Source: Seiridium cupressi (Eukaryota > Ascomycota > Sordariomycetes > Amphisphaeriales > Sporocadaceae). From it: a stretch of DNA of 28,885 nt. A model generated the notes under the pieces. The model searched no databases and had not been told where the DNA came from. It saw nothing but the letters and a program-made list of their open reading frames with translations. Position numbers and translations under genes: made by a program. Positions within the stretch are counted from its first letter, which is position 1. Every line of letters starts with the position of its first letter. Location of the stretch: positions 1 to 28,885 of the forward strand of contig JARVKI010000185.1 in assembly GCA_036674765.1 (NCBI GenBank), read 5' to 3'. Below, one piece after another: positions 14,564 through 25,567 of the stretch.

Positions 14564-17500
14564 ACAATCGAGTCCGTAGCACTGTTCCGACCCAGAGAGC
14601 CAGCCCAGCGCAGAGGTTGACGGGAAGTACGGGCGGAAGCCGAATGCACGAGCGCAAACTCTAAAGAGAAGTGACGACCTGGAGGGTTTGGGACCTTCCC
14701 GGAACAGCGAGAGAATTATTCCGGGAGGTGAGCAGGCGTCATTGGGAGCAACCGGGTCGTCGGGTCGGGTCGGCACTGGATCAGGAGGTCGGCGGCGGCG
14801 GCGGTGGAAATCAAATGAGCGTGTGGGCTGTTTGGATGCGTGGTGAATAAATGGGGGATGGATGGTTTTGTGTGAAATTACGGAGCAGGCAGAGTCGCGG
14901 ACGACTTGGGGGACAGCAGCCTAAGTAAGTAGGAGAAGCAAGAGGCAAGGAAGCGGAATTGGGTCTGGTGCCAGGTACGGGCATGCTCAGGTATATGCAT
15001 GGGTGTCTCTAGCGCCCCCGTAGCGTAGCGTCGCAGCATAAATACGTACATACAGGCGCAGTGACCAGCGGGCAGCGGTCGGTGTCCAGTGGTCGGCGGG
15101 TGCCGCAGCATTGTGGAGGCCATGCTTCAGGCTTTCGGGCGGTACAAATGTTTGGTTGAACAGCGATCTAACTAAGCTCCTGCTAGCTGACCTACAGCAC
15201 GTCCGCCCGGGGCGGCTCACGCACCCCACCAACGGCTCCGCCGAAGATTTGACCATGTGCAATCTGGCATTCATGCTGTACCATTCCAGCACTTCGGACA
15301 GCTTGTCGTGATCTTAAAGACGTCAATGCTCGTCTCTGAGGCATGAATGACCACCTCTTCTTGCTCCCTACAGGACGTGGGCCCGTCTTTGGCCACTGGG
15401 TCGGTCCGGGCATATGGCAAACTGACTCGAGTCCTTGCTGTCAAGCGAGGCGAGCGAGTAGGGCGCCAGCGGCTTCATTTCAATACTGATGGGGCTTTTC
15501 CATCATGGAGTTTTTTTTTTTTTTTTTCCTTCCCTCCCCCAATTTTCTCCTCGCTCCTGCACTCTTAGCGACTGCTCTCCACAGGCTCACAATCTTTCAC
15601 GTAATGAACCATGTGATTGATCCATTAGTCTTGCTCTCATTTTCACCAAAAGGGCCGTGAAGACCCTTCGCTGGCCCCATTATATAGGCATTGCACGAGT
15701 CTGGAATTACATCTGCCAAGGCCCACTTGAGGCTCGGTGATGACTTTTCCTGAATGCCATGTTCCAAGTCCTTATCGCTTCGCAACACGCACCCCATGTA
15801 TGTACTTTGTACGTGGTAGCCCCAGCGCTGAGCTTGTTTCGCCATGGCTCCCGGGAAGCTCTTTTCTGCTTCCCATAGTAGACGGTCTTCCCGGCCCCAG
15901 ACGAGTGCCCGCTCGGCATGACGCCGCTGGGTGTGCGTGCCACTTGCAGTAGTGTCGTGATGCCGGGCCTGTCAAATTCGTTGAGTCATCAGATGTTCGA
16001 GAACGAACGACGCTGTTTTCCATATCCGGCTGCTCTACACGACCAAGGCTACTGTGCTGGCACTCGAGTACAGGGGTCCCTTGGATATAGCCAAATGCGC
16101 TCCTATCAGCGATCCTATCGAAGACGACAGTCACAGGCCGAGAATAGCGAACAAAACGCGGGGCTCCCCCTCGTGGGAATCGTCAGATCGTCGGCGCGAC
16201 TTGGACAAGAGATCCAGACAAGGTTATCCACCACAACCGGCAGGCGTCTCCTCTACGGCATTTGCCAGAACGACTGCCATCTCTCACTGGCTGTTCAGTG
16301 ACTGAGCGGCATCGTTAGCGGAGCTTTGCGGAGTCAGCCAAAGTCATGCGAGTGCCGCTGCAACCACTCAGTGCACAGCAAATTAAACTTGCATTGACGA
16401 TCCCTGCCCGAAGAGCCCGCAGAGGGAATACCGGCTTTGAACTCTGCTGGCCCTCCAATGAACACTTTGGCTCAGATAACACCACGCGATCCTACGAGCG
16501 ACGTTGAGAATGGACGATGGCCACTCACGTGCACCGACTTTCCCATCAGTCTCGTACGTTTGCACATTTCACCGTTGGTGCTATTCTCCGCCCGTGTATG
16601 CCCCGGGGTGTTCCTTCTGTCTGCTGTGCCCCGTGTCAACGCTGCTGGCACATACCCGGCAGTGATATAGCAATCGATCGCGTGCTTTTTATGTTGGGCA
16701 TCACTGCCGAAGACTCTCAAGCAGACATCCTGGTTATAGTCATTGAGGAAAAGCAATTTCGTGATAAACAACAATCTTGTCGTGCAGAAGCCATGCAGCA
16801 GCAGCATCACCTTTTGCAACTTTCAGTGGTGCCCACACCTTTTCTGCAGAATACTAGGCGCATTATGGTATGGTCAGTCCGACGCCCTATCGGCATTTGA
16901 GTAGTGCAGGGCAACGGTACAGCAGAAAGGTGGCATGGGTGGTGTGCTATCACAGGGCGCGGGAAGGGGGGGCGGAGTGCTGCAGCATTCCCTGACTGTA
17001 TAGTCACACAAACGCGGCGCTCCGCATGTACACGCGAGTTATAAAGGCCGGCGGATGGTGATCGACACAAGAGGCCGTCCAAACAAATCATTATATCGCC
17101 ACTCCAGATATGCACTGTGAATGCCCTCGTTCGAGAGCGGCGCAACGATGACCACATGCGCCATTCTACCAGTCACCGTTATACCTCGCATGTAATTGTT
17201 TGCTCCTCGAGGTCTCGTTGGGCCAGTAACCTGTTATTTGGCTTGTCGTCCTGGTGAGATTGTGACATCTCATACATAATTGCCTCATCGCGTTGGTACG
17301 ACTACGTATGGAATTTCGCCGTCGTTGGTCGTGACTGGATGCGGCATATAAGTACTCATGTCAGTTAATTTCTAGCAAGTCGTATTCAAAGGGTCCGTTT
17401 ATGGATGGAACGTAGCTAAGTGCTTATCTGTAGTTAGCGGTATAAAATTTGATTTAACTATGCTACATCTGTGAAATATGTGAGCACCTGGACTAGGCAT

Positions 17501-17869
17501 GCGAGGTGGTTTTGCCTGAGGTAGAACAAGCTCTACTGCCAGGCTTAGATCAACGGGCAACTTGTCATGTGTTAAGGGAAATTTCGATGCAGTTCGGTAG
17601 ATAATTCAGGTTGGCAGCAGTAGCTCGTGTCTCATTGAGTCATGTTTGCTAGTACAGCCCAAAACCCGAGACATCCATTGATTGGTTTTCGGCAGAAAGA
17701 AGGAAAGCTACCATGCAGCCGATATATTGCCCTTTGGAGTATGGTAGTCGCTTGTAATCGTGGACTTGACGAGAACTCATTATCTGGCAAAACCACAATG
17801 GCTGAAGGGAGTTTGTTTGGCTGATACTGGTGATCGGGTTGATGTGATGGCGAGCCACCATATAAGGAG
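14564..17869. other. 3.3 kb spacer: acrB promoter and thioesterase 3' flank
   Basis: Both flanking genes are on the minus strand, so the left part is the acrB upstream region and the right part is the 3' flank of the thioesterase. The in-frame extension of acrB (14564-14776) is probably 5' untranslated. A 17-nt T tract followed by a C/T tract lies at 15511-15540. Open frames at 15985-16305 and 16517-16900 (plus) and 15772-16134 (minus) show no family resemblance and no good splice partners. I cannot support a gene here, and a short or degraded one cannot be excluded. Confidence 0.5.
15511..15527. repeat. T17 homopolymer tract
   Basis: Seventeen consecutive T residues (plus strand) are followed by a C/T-rich run to about 15540. 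On the minus strand it is an A tract about 950 bp upstream of the acrB start. It may be a nucleosome-depleting poly(dA:dT) element or simply a microsatellite. Confidence 0.75.
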
Positions 17870-19131
17870 TTATTTTTTGGTTGCTGAGCCCGAATCCTCC
17901 ACAGCACCGTCACGGTTCCATGTTTCTCTCTCGAGATCCTCCACCGCGTTTGTCAAAACCTGTATCCTCGCTCTGCATATGGTCTTCAGCTTTGTTTGCA
18001 ATTGCCACGTGCCTCGGAAACCTTGCAACACGAAAGATGGTACTACGTTCGGCGTCAGCGATTTATCCTTCGAGTATTGCCCAGCAGATGATCGGGAGAT
18101 GAGATGCATGTGTTAGCAGCAGGAACGGTCGATCAGGAGGTCATGGGTCTCAAGATCGGCCATGGCTGGTAGAAATGCGTCAGGAGGCTGCTTACTAGTA
18201 GTCTTTTGGCCCGCCTTGTAATCATATATAACGATTTGCTCCCGAGTACGAGCAGCCACTCGCCGATGTTTGTGTGACATTATGATACACTCGAGTTCGA
18301 AAGCGGTATCGCCCACGCGGGGCAGCGAACTTAGCTTGTGATATACCGACACGCGGTCAGGATACACCACTGGCTATATTGCAAAGCAAAGCCACCATCA
18401 GCGATGATTCCCACAACAGCTTTCGCGAGATCAAACTTACAAACTTGTAGTCCGCCGTGATACTTTTCATAATCACACCGACGCCTTGGGGGTTCATCAA
18501 CGACCGCCACTCCGCCGCGTGAGCCGGGTCCGCCGAGGCGAAATGCCTTATCCAATTCACCCGGGCTGACTCGGCATACCGTATATAGATCGCGTTATTG
18601 ACGTGTTGCTAGGCGTGCCGGGTTAGTATCGACAGTCCATCACACACCTGGCCGGCCTAGTGTTGCTAACAAAGACGACTGATTGGAAAGCACAACCCGG
18701 CCGGATTCCACGATACACCAGCATCCTCACTCATTCTGGCCAACATTGTTGATAGCAGGGGAGAAACGTACAAAGCTATCCATTTCCCCCCATGCAACTT
18801 CCTGCCCACTCAAGCCTCGCCCTCGTCCCGTTATGAAGCTCTCACTGCCCGCTATGATAGCCCGCCAGTGGCTCGCCATTTCACGAAGCACAGCGGCTGC
18901 ACGTTGCACTTGTGCTGGGCTACAGCCAAACATGATGCACTTGCCCAGCCGTGCATTCAGATCAGCAACCCAGTTTGGTGGCCGGGACGCGGGAGCAGAG
19001 GTCGCTGTTGCCAGGCACCGCACGCTTCGGCCGCGACTTTCAGGTGGTCGTGAGGGTGCACCAATGGAAAATCTGCCAATGGCAGGTTGCAGGCATGCCA
19101 GTCGAGGCTTGAAGCGGGAAACGAGGGCCAT
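17870..19131 (-). CDS. Hot-dog fold thioesterase-like protein, probably mitochondrial
   Basis: Four exons join on the minus strand: 19131-18772, 18608-18441, 18373-18196 and 18042-17870. They give 292 aa with an intact frame. Introns are 163 nt (GTACGT, branch TACTAAC, CTAG), 67 nt (GTAAGT, ATAG) and 153 nt (GTAAGC, branch GCTGAC, GTAG). The spliced core reads GEMDSFQHVNNAIYIRYAES (D118, H122, N124, N125, Y128, Y131, E133, then AR). This is the 4HBT/YbgC-type acyl-CoA thioesterase signature. It is followed by KFPVVYPDRVSVYHKL and VIYDYKAGQKTTIPSF, typical of a conserved fungal thioesterase-like family. The start MALVSRFKPRLACL plus an Arg/Ser-rich stretch to about residue 50 looks like a mitochondrial presequence. 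The usual glycine before HVNN is a glutamine here. Substrate is unknown. The downstream Trp/Glu-rich helix ends EDSGSATKK. No single open frame shows this gene, only the splice joins do. Confidence 0.88.
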
Positions 19132-20731
19132 TTTCGGGTTACCCTCCGTGTTCAAGGACTAGGAGCATATACTATATGTTCGAACAGGTCAATCGCGATT
19201 TTCCCCATTCGAGATCAGATTGATTGGCTTACTCATCATGGACAGGGGTCTTGGCGGCTAACCGAGTTACAAATACGGCTACATATGTAGTTACAGCATG
19301 GCGTCACTACTTTTCACAAGGCGGATCCTCGAGCTTGGACTCGTCTGCTGCACCAAACGCGACATTCCATTGTGAACAGGCGCCGCCCAAGAATCATACC
19401 TCGAAATTGCTTGAGGTGCATTTTCTTCAGACCAAGGGGTTCATGAACACTTGTCATTTCTCAGAAATAAAACGCCGCGGGCTGTCGGATTCCATCGGAC
19501 TTGACAACTATGCCGGTGCCCAATCCTGTTCTTAGGGGAGAGGTCATAGCTATCTATAAAGGTGTAATATATAATACGCAGCATGCCACTACACCAGAGG
19601 GGATCTTGGACTGACTGCTGTCATAGAGCTCCTGAATTTGGGCCGCGACTATCCAAAGGGCTTTGACTACTTCCGCCCCCGACTTCACAAGGCTTTCATG
19701 GCGAATGCCCACTTGCAAAACGAGGCAGACATTCGCAAAGGCATCGCCCGGGCCGATTTCGTTCGCAAAGGTGTGTAGCATTGCCCGGATCACGCTGCAC
19801 TAGATCCAACGGCTGGCCATGGGAGAGATAGTCTACTGATCACAACGAGTACAGAGATTGAAGCACTGTAAGTAGACAACAGGGGAGATACCAAGGGCCA
19901 CATCACGAACACTAGCCCGGCAACTTCCCAGTAGCCTTCTCTTCGCCTGGTGGGGCGTGTTACTTGATACTTCATCTTGCTTGCACCCCCCGAAACTGCC
20001 TGGCCCTGCTCTAAGACTCACGTCCGGCCGATCGAGCGGCCAGCTCTCCTGCAAACACCCTACGAAGGCGGCACTACGAACCAACTCGACTGATGCGAAA
20101 CTTGGTCCTTGTGATTGCCTGAAGTCTATATGATGTCCATACTTGTTTCAACCACAGACCCCCCCAAGACTGCCCGAATACTTAACTACAGCAACTGATG
20201 CTTGGAATGTAGATACTACTTGAAACGGTATCGAACGCTGAGGAAAAGGTATAATGGAGCTTGATGATGAATTTGGAGGAACTAGCCAAGTCCGCGGTGT
20301 TGATTGAAAGGGTTCGATGGCGTGGGTTGCAGTATTCCATACGTGACAGCGTGAAGCGACATGCCATTTGTCGTTTGGCAAATAAGAGGCTTCATCATAG
20401 GAATTCATTGACGTGGCTTCAATGAAAGCAACACATTCCACTGTATCCTGCCTGTACCTGTACGCTTGCCACGGGAATTCGATAACTGACATGAATCGCC
20501 CGCCAGGCGCACGATACCCCTTTGCGATGACTGATACAACTTGGTCTGGACAACGGCAAAAGTCCTCCATGGAAAGCAGCCCCGGTCAACCAAACAAATA
20601 CAGTGTTCGTCAGAAGAAAGAGCTTCCTGGGCGACACTCGTCGAACGTGTCGCGCACACGGAGCTTGGGGACGACCGCTGGAGAAGCGAATTTCGCACAA
20701 TACTGGTGTGAAGTGTTTTCAGCAGCGCCCC
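19132..20731. other. 1.6 kb spacer: thioesterase promoter and methyltransferase 3' flank
   Basis: This spacer lies between the thioesterase start and the methyltransferase stop, both on the minus strand. Two minus-strand frames look slightly more protein-like than background: 20148-20570 (140 codons, ATG start) and 19554-19793 (about 80 codons, no ATG at its start but a possible acceptor CTAG just upstream). Neither matches a family I recognise and neither has a clear gene model, so neither is called. No repeat or RNA gene is evident. Confidence 0.45.
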
Positions 20732-23158
20732 TTACTTCTTCCTCCTAGCACTCCAAGCACCTATCTCGAGACACTCGCCCCAGCTCGTCCCGCCGTCCTT
20801 GAGTAAATCGTTCATCATCTTTCCCGCCCAGCCATCCCACTCGTCCTGGCTTTTCCCACTGACATCTCGGAGCATGGGCTCAAGGGCCTGGATCAATCCC
20901 ACACTAGTCTCGAGAGCCGTTCGCCGGATGGCTGCTTGCGCAGGCGTTAGAGACTTGCCTCCTTTGCCGGCTTTGGGATCGTTGACCTTGCCCTTTCCTT
21001 TCATGCTGTCAATATAGCTCTTCCCGTCCTTGGTCACAACACCGCCGACGCCCTCACGCTCCCATCGAACCTCGGAGAGAGGAACCGCCAGGCGCTTAGA
21101 TCGCACGTCGATAAGGCCATCCTCTTGGAAGAGCATGGGGCCGATCATGGTGCAGGGAACGGCCGATAGGTATCGCTTGTCCAGGGCCTTACTCAACCAC
21201 GCGTTATACTCTACGAGGAACTGGTTGAGAGGTGCAGACAGTGGGGTATTCGCCGATACGACGTAAACACCCAACCTGGCGGCGTCGTCTTCATCGTCAC
21301 TGTCAGACTCGCTATCCTCGGTCACAGCGGCGGCAGGTGTCGCAGGAACGTGCGGTCTCAGCATGCGCATGCTCATGTCTGTTTCCCAGATTTCCAACAC
21401 GCCACCCGGCCGTAGAATGCGCAGATATTCGTCCATAAACACCTGGGAGAACTGGCCAGGTGCTGCGCAGGACATATCCTTCACCATGACCAGGTCGAAC
21501 TCGCCATCTTTGACTGGCCAGGGCGTCCGACGCATATCATGCTGGATGAAGCGCCAATTCATGTCTTTGTCCGGTTTAGAGTTGGGATCGGGCCCGGTGC
21601 CACAGAGTGGCACAATATCGATGCCGGTAAAAGAGATGCCCCCATGGCCATGCTGAGCAAAATACCGGTGGCACATCATGCTCCAGAAGCCCGAGCCACA
21701 GCCAACCTCTAGGATGCGCTGGGGCGGCTTTGCTGAGAAGGCAGTGGAGATGATGGGGCCCCCGAAGAGCTGGAACAATAGAAGCGTACGCAGCGACTGG
21801 CGATGCAACTCTGCCAGGTCAACAGGCAGGGGATAAGGGAGCTGCTCATCGTGAATATAGGTGCGACCGTTGCGGATGATCAGAGGCTTGGGCCCTACAC
21901 TGCCCCTGTTCCTGAGTATATTCGATGTAGCAGAGATGTTGGAGACTGAGCCGGAGCCCTCATGGGACGACGGAGGGAGATTATCGGACGAGGTCATGAT
22001 GCCAGCGCGATGGGAGTGGGAAGCCCTCGAGACGGAGGTAGAGGAGACGCTGCCGGTGCGGCGGAAGGCAGCAGAGGTAGATGAGGATTTCGTGGAAGAA
22101 GAGCTCTGGGAAGGGTCGGGGACCATGGCAGCATGGTGGTTCGAAGGATGCCGATGAACGCTTCTTGAAGGTAAGATGCTAGCGCCGGCGCCAGCACCAA
22201 AACCAACACCGAGACCAGCGCCGGCGTGCGACGAGGTTGCGGTCGGCAGGTGGATCTTGGATGTCCTCACAGTCGAGGGAGAGCCATTGGCGACCGAGTG
22301 GGAGGATGTCAATGCACGATCCCGAGCAGATGCGGCAGTGATGGCAGATGCAGATGCAGACGCAGAAGGGCCGCCTGTACGACGACCAGCCCAAGCGAGG
22401 GTGGTACTGGCAGGGTCGGCGTCGGCCACAATGTCGGCTGCACTGGTGCTTGCCGCTCTGCCTCGCGTCGAGACTGCCGATGGAAGGGTGGGCAGGGGCT
22501 TGTCTGTGGTATTGATGTTGTTACGAGTTGGCCGCGTCGATGAGGGCCGAGCAGAGTCAGACGCACACGGAGCCGCAGCAGTGGTGGTGGTTGTGGTAGT
22601 GGTAGTGGTCAAGGGGATGGTGATTGACCTTGGCGGGGCAGCAGGGTTTAGCATCTGGGCGACGCCTTCCCGACTGGGCGAGTTGGGCCCTGCCACGCCT
22701 GGCCATTCCTGGCTCTGGTGCTGTCGACCCACCGAGGGTCTCTCCGCTGGCATGGCCAAAGCCGTTATCGCCTTTTCAATGATGGCAATGCCAACTCCTC
22801 GTCCATTGTGGCCATTGTCTCTGTCGTTCTTGTCTACAGCCTCGTGCGCACTGCCGTCGTCGATCGCACCGCCCCCGGGTGCATGCTGCTTCGTCCTTCT
22901 CCTGGTCTTTGCTCTCGTCCTAGACTTGGACCTGGACCTCGACCCGGATCTGGATCTGGCAGTGATTTGCGACTGCGTGGACCTGGCCGAGAAGGCACGA
23001 CGTCGGCCCGTTGAGCTTTGTTTGCCTGCCGGTTGTTTGTCTTTTCCGTCCGTCTTGGGTCTGTCCTCACCGACGTGCCGCGGGTTATTCCTGTTCTCTT
23101 GGCGCGAGTTTCGGGACGGCGGAGCGTATGTGCTTGGAATCGGTATGAAAATGTCCAT
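20732..23158 (-). CDS. SAM-dependent methyltransferase with long disordered N-terminus
   Basis: The single-exon frame gives 808 aa from the ATG at 23158 (MDIFIPIPSTYAPP). The open frame extends further upstream only through a non-ATG codon. Residues 1-430 are low-complexity and probably disordered. They include an Arg/Ser-rich basic stretch (about 68-90), a run of ten Thr (184-193) and many Ser/Ala/Gly runs. Residues 430-600 form a class I Rossmann methyltransferase: motif I ILEVGCGSGFW (482-492), the acidic end of strand two TGIDIVPL (511-518), an acidic motif II-like region FIQHDMRRTPWPVKDGEFDLV and post-motif LRPGGVLEIWETD (579-594). An acidic insert (614-626, EDSESDSDDEDD) precedes a conserved-looking C-terminal domain ending WGECLEIGAWSARRKK. 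The motif I type is that of methyltransf_11/25 enzymes acting on small molecules or proteins. The substrate cannot be read from sequence. The basic N-terminus could send it to the nucleus (inference). Confidence 0.92.
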   Translation of the reverse strand: MDIFIPIPSTYAPPSRNSRQENRNNPRHVGEDRPKTDGKDKQPAGKQSSTGRRRAFSARSTQSQITARSRSGSRSRSKSRTRAKTRRRTKQHAPGGGAIDDGSAHEAVDKNDRDNGHNGRGVGIAIIEKAITALAMPAERPSVGRQHQSQEWPGVAGPNSPSREGVAQMLNPAAPPRSITIPLTTTTTTTTTTAAAPCASDSARPSSTRPTRNNINTTDKPLPTLPSAVSTRGRAASTSAADIVADADPASTTLAWAGRRTGGPSASASASAITAASARDRALTSSHSVANGSPSTVRTSKIHLPTATSSHAGAGLGVGFGAGAGASILPSRSVHRHPSNHHAAMVPDPSQSSSSTKSSSTSAAFRRTGSVSSTSVSRASHSHRAGIMTSSDNLPPSSHEGSGSVSNISATSNILRNRGSVGPKPLIIRNGRTYIHDEQLPYPLPVDLAELHRQSLRTLLLFQLFGGPIISTAFSAKPPQRILEVGCGSGFWSMMCHRYFAQHGHGGISFTGIDIVPLCGTGPDPNSKPDKDMNWRFIQHDMRRTPWPVKDGEFDLVMVKDMSCAAPGQFSQVFMDEYLRILRPGGVLEIWETDMSMRMLRPHVPATPAAAVTEDSESDSDDEDDAARLGVYVVSANTPLSAPLNQFLVEYNAWLSKALDKRYLSAVPCTMIGPMLFQEDGLIDVRSKRLAVPLSEVRWEREGVGGVVTKDGKSYIDSMKGKGKVNDPKAGKGGKSLTPAQAAIRRTALETSVGLIQALEPMLRDVSGKSQDEWDGWAGKMMNDLLKDGGTSWGECLEIGAWSARRKK
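22580..22609 (-). repeat. Threonine-codon microsatellite in the methyltransferase gene
   Basis: Ten consecutive Thr codons (residues 184-193 of the methyltransferase) are written mainly as ACC and ACT, giving a trinucleotide-repeat tract. On the plus strand it reads as a GGT/AGT repeat and creates a false poly-valine frame. Length is likely variable between isolates. Confidence 0.75.
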
Positions 23159-24715
23159 CTTGACTCGAGGGCCGCGCTGCTTGACTCGCAACCGCCTGCT
23201 TATCGTGAATTTCGCCCAACAAGTCCCCAAAGGCTCGCAGGTTCTCGCCGCCGCGATCTTGTCTTGAATGTTTGCCTATGTCTCACTATGTCTCAATCGC
23301 GTCAAGGTTTCCTCACTTGTTCACAAGAGCGGACGAGTCAGAACATCATCACCGGTACCGCACGTCGAGACCCAGCACTTGGAATGGTCGGAAATACTCC
23401 CACTGTATGGCTCACTGCTGCTCGTACGTTCCATGCCAATTTTGCTGCAGCTCTAATGATCAGCCCCAACTGCCAGTTCTCGGGACCACACCCAGCTCCT
23501 AAGTCTTGGAAAAGTGTCCCAGTTCAGACCTAGTACCGAATCTGCCTTAGTCGTCAAAGCACTTGGCCATAAAGTTGGATATTGACTCGTCGATCATCAC
23601 TTCAAGAACCATGTAGTGTGCTGAAACTGCGCCTTGTAGAACATTGGTGTCTGATTTATGCTACACGCCTAAACGATACAGCAGGTGCCAGTCGATGGTT
23701 GTCAGGGCGTGAAGTGTATTCGCAACAAGTGATACGTCAGGGCTCGTATCGACATAGAACACAACTTGCAGCGCAGACACCATGGCAGACGAGGTCCAAG
23801 CTGGATTTAATACCACGAATTGCGCTGTCGAAGGATGGCAGAAGCAGGGCATCGGGGGTTGGAACATGACATGCAAAATCTGGGGTTATATGCCGTATAG
23901 AGCTTCAAAGGCCGCGTTCCCCGCATGTCTACACGGGCAGGGGGAAAAGCTGGGGAATTGCATGACTGGCTGGCCGCTATGGGACTGCACACCCGACGGC
24001 CGGATTGCATTTGTGATATGTGGCGCCGGAGGATAGTCTAGGTCCTTGCGGCCTGCATCGTTGAGCCCTACCTCGTTGCATAAGCAGGTTGCTGTCCCCG
24101 GTGGGCGGGAACAGTCTGGGCGGTTGGGCGGACATCAAGCAACCAGCAGTATTAAGCACACATTCAATCAGGCTTTGATGTTTCCCCCGAGTAAGGCCTA
24201 CACATTACCGTAGTGGGCAGGGCGGAGGGGGACGGGACGAGAGGCGCTTGAAATAGAGAAAAGTAGTAATAACATGACAAGCCCACATGGACAAGAAATA
24301 TCTTGTTACGGCAAGTTGAAGAGGAAAAACATGCTTCGCTGACGCTGGCAAGCAGGTCGAGTATTCGTCGATGTGAGATAGCACGCGAGCGGGCATTTAG
24401 CCATACACAGAGAAAAAGTACCCGAACCTATGCATACAAACGGGGAGCAGTAGCTGCAAGGCTGCAGCCACAGATGAAATGTTGTTATTACCTTAGACCC
24501 TTGCAAATAACTGTTACCAGCATATACTGTCAAGTTTCTCAGACCTGACATGAATTGTATGGATACTGCCGTAACTTACGGAGCCGGGTCAAAAGTGGCT
24601 GGAGAAGAGACAGGGGCTGCAGTTTCAACGCAAGGGGAAAAATTAGAGACGCTAATGCTAATTGGGCGAACCTGGGACCCTGGTTGAAAATTTGACTTTG
24701 GACCTGACCATACAA

Positions 24716-24725
24716 GTCACGTGAC
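24716..24725. promoter_or_regulatory. Perfect CACGTG palindrome (bHLH-type E-box)
   Basis: GTCACGTGAC is a 10-bp perfect palindrome with an E-box core, the kind of site bound by bHLH factors such as Cbf1 in yeasts. It lies about 930 bp upstream of the CCR4 start and about 1.56 kb from the methyltransferase start. Function is inferred from the motif alone. Confidence 0.35.
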
Positions 24726-25567
24726 AGCACCGGCGCCAAAGGTCCACGCTCCATATCAAGGTATCGAGCTGCCTCAACAGTGTTTCCATCAAGTTTGTGA
24801 CGTTTGTTTTCCACCAAGCACGAATTAAATCCAACTGAAATACACAATCGAGCTATCACGGTACAAGTCGCTCGCGCTCGTGGAGATACCAAGCAATAGA
24901 TAGCTTGACGCAAAAGACCTGGAGAGGCTGAAGGCTGGATCTTCAGGCGCAACTAACCGTGACCCCAGCTTTCCGAGGACGCAGCAAGAAGAGATTGAAA
25001 AGGAAACAGAAAGCGTGTCGACAGCGTGCCGACAGCCTCAATGACCCAAAGTTTGCATCACGGACCACTAGAGCATGCGCAGAACTGAGATTGATTATCA
25101 CATCTTATACCAAGGCCAATTGAGTCACCAACCATAGACAGCACATGTATATCTTCGCTCGCTCGAAATACGCATCCCCACTAGCACACGGGCACGGTAA
25201 GTCCTGAATCCTGCGCCCTAGCCAGTTAGGTGGTACCAAGCACGCCCAGTCCCAGAGGCTGCGCCGATACTGTGCTGCTCCACCATGTGCCACTCCCCGT
25301 CCATGCTCCCAGAGCTCTCCCACCGCAGCACGGCGCCAGCGCCAGCTCCAGCAACACCACAATCGTGATATCGCATGTCGCTAACGAGCCATTTGCTTCA
25401 CCACTAGCTCTCTCTGATATTTCTCCCCACCCCGCCGCCTGCCAGCACCAGTCTCGATAGACCAGCATCCATCCGCAATCGCTCTCTTCTTCGGCTTTGG
25501 CATCAACTTTATTCCCACCGACCGAAGCGTTCGTTCGCCCATCCCCTCCTCGCCCGCCGTGTCTTCC

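Noticed and set aside
14564..14776. N-terminal extension of acrB by 71 residues
   Set aside because: The frame is open, but the composition is unlike the family and the ATG at 14563 gives the expected N-terminus MPRPSASAKRQQ.
15772..16900. Possible gene in the acrB-thioesterase spacer (several 100-127 codon frames)
   Set aside because: No recognised domain, no coherent splice structure, and frames of this length occur by chance throughout the window.
22176..23267. 363-codon plus-strand frame opposite the methyltransferase
   Set aside because: It is the antisense shadow of low-complexity coding sequence. Its poly-Val and Asp-Leu runs are the reverse of the Thr run and the Arg/Ser stretch, and the minus strand holds a recognisable enzyme.
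23515..23600. Minus-strand box C-like GTGATGA with a downstream CTGA
   Set aside because: No terminal stem and no other support. Such short motifs occur by chance.
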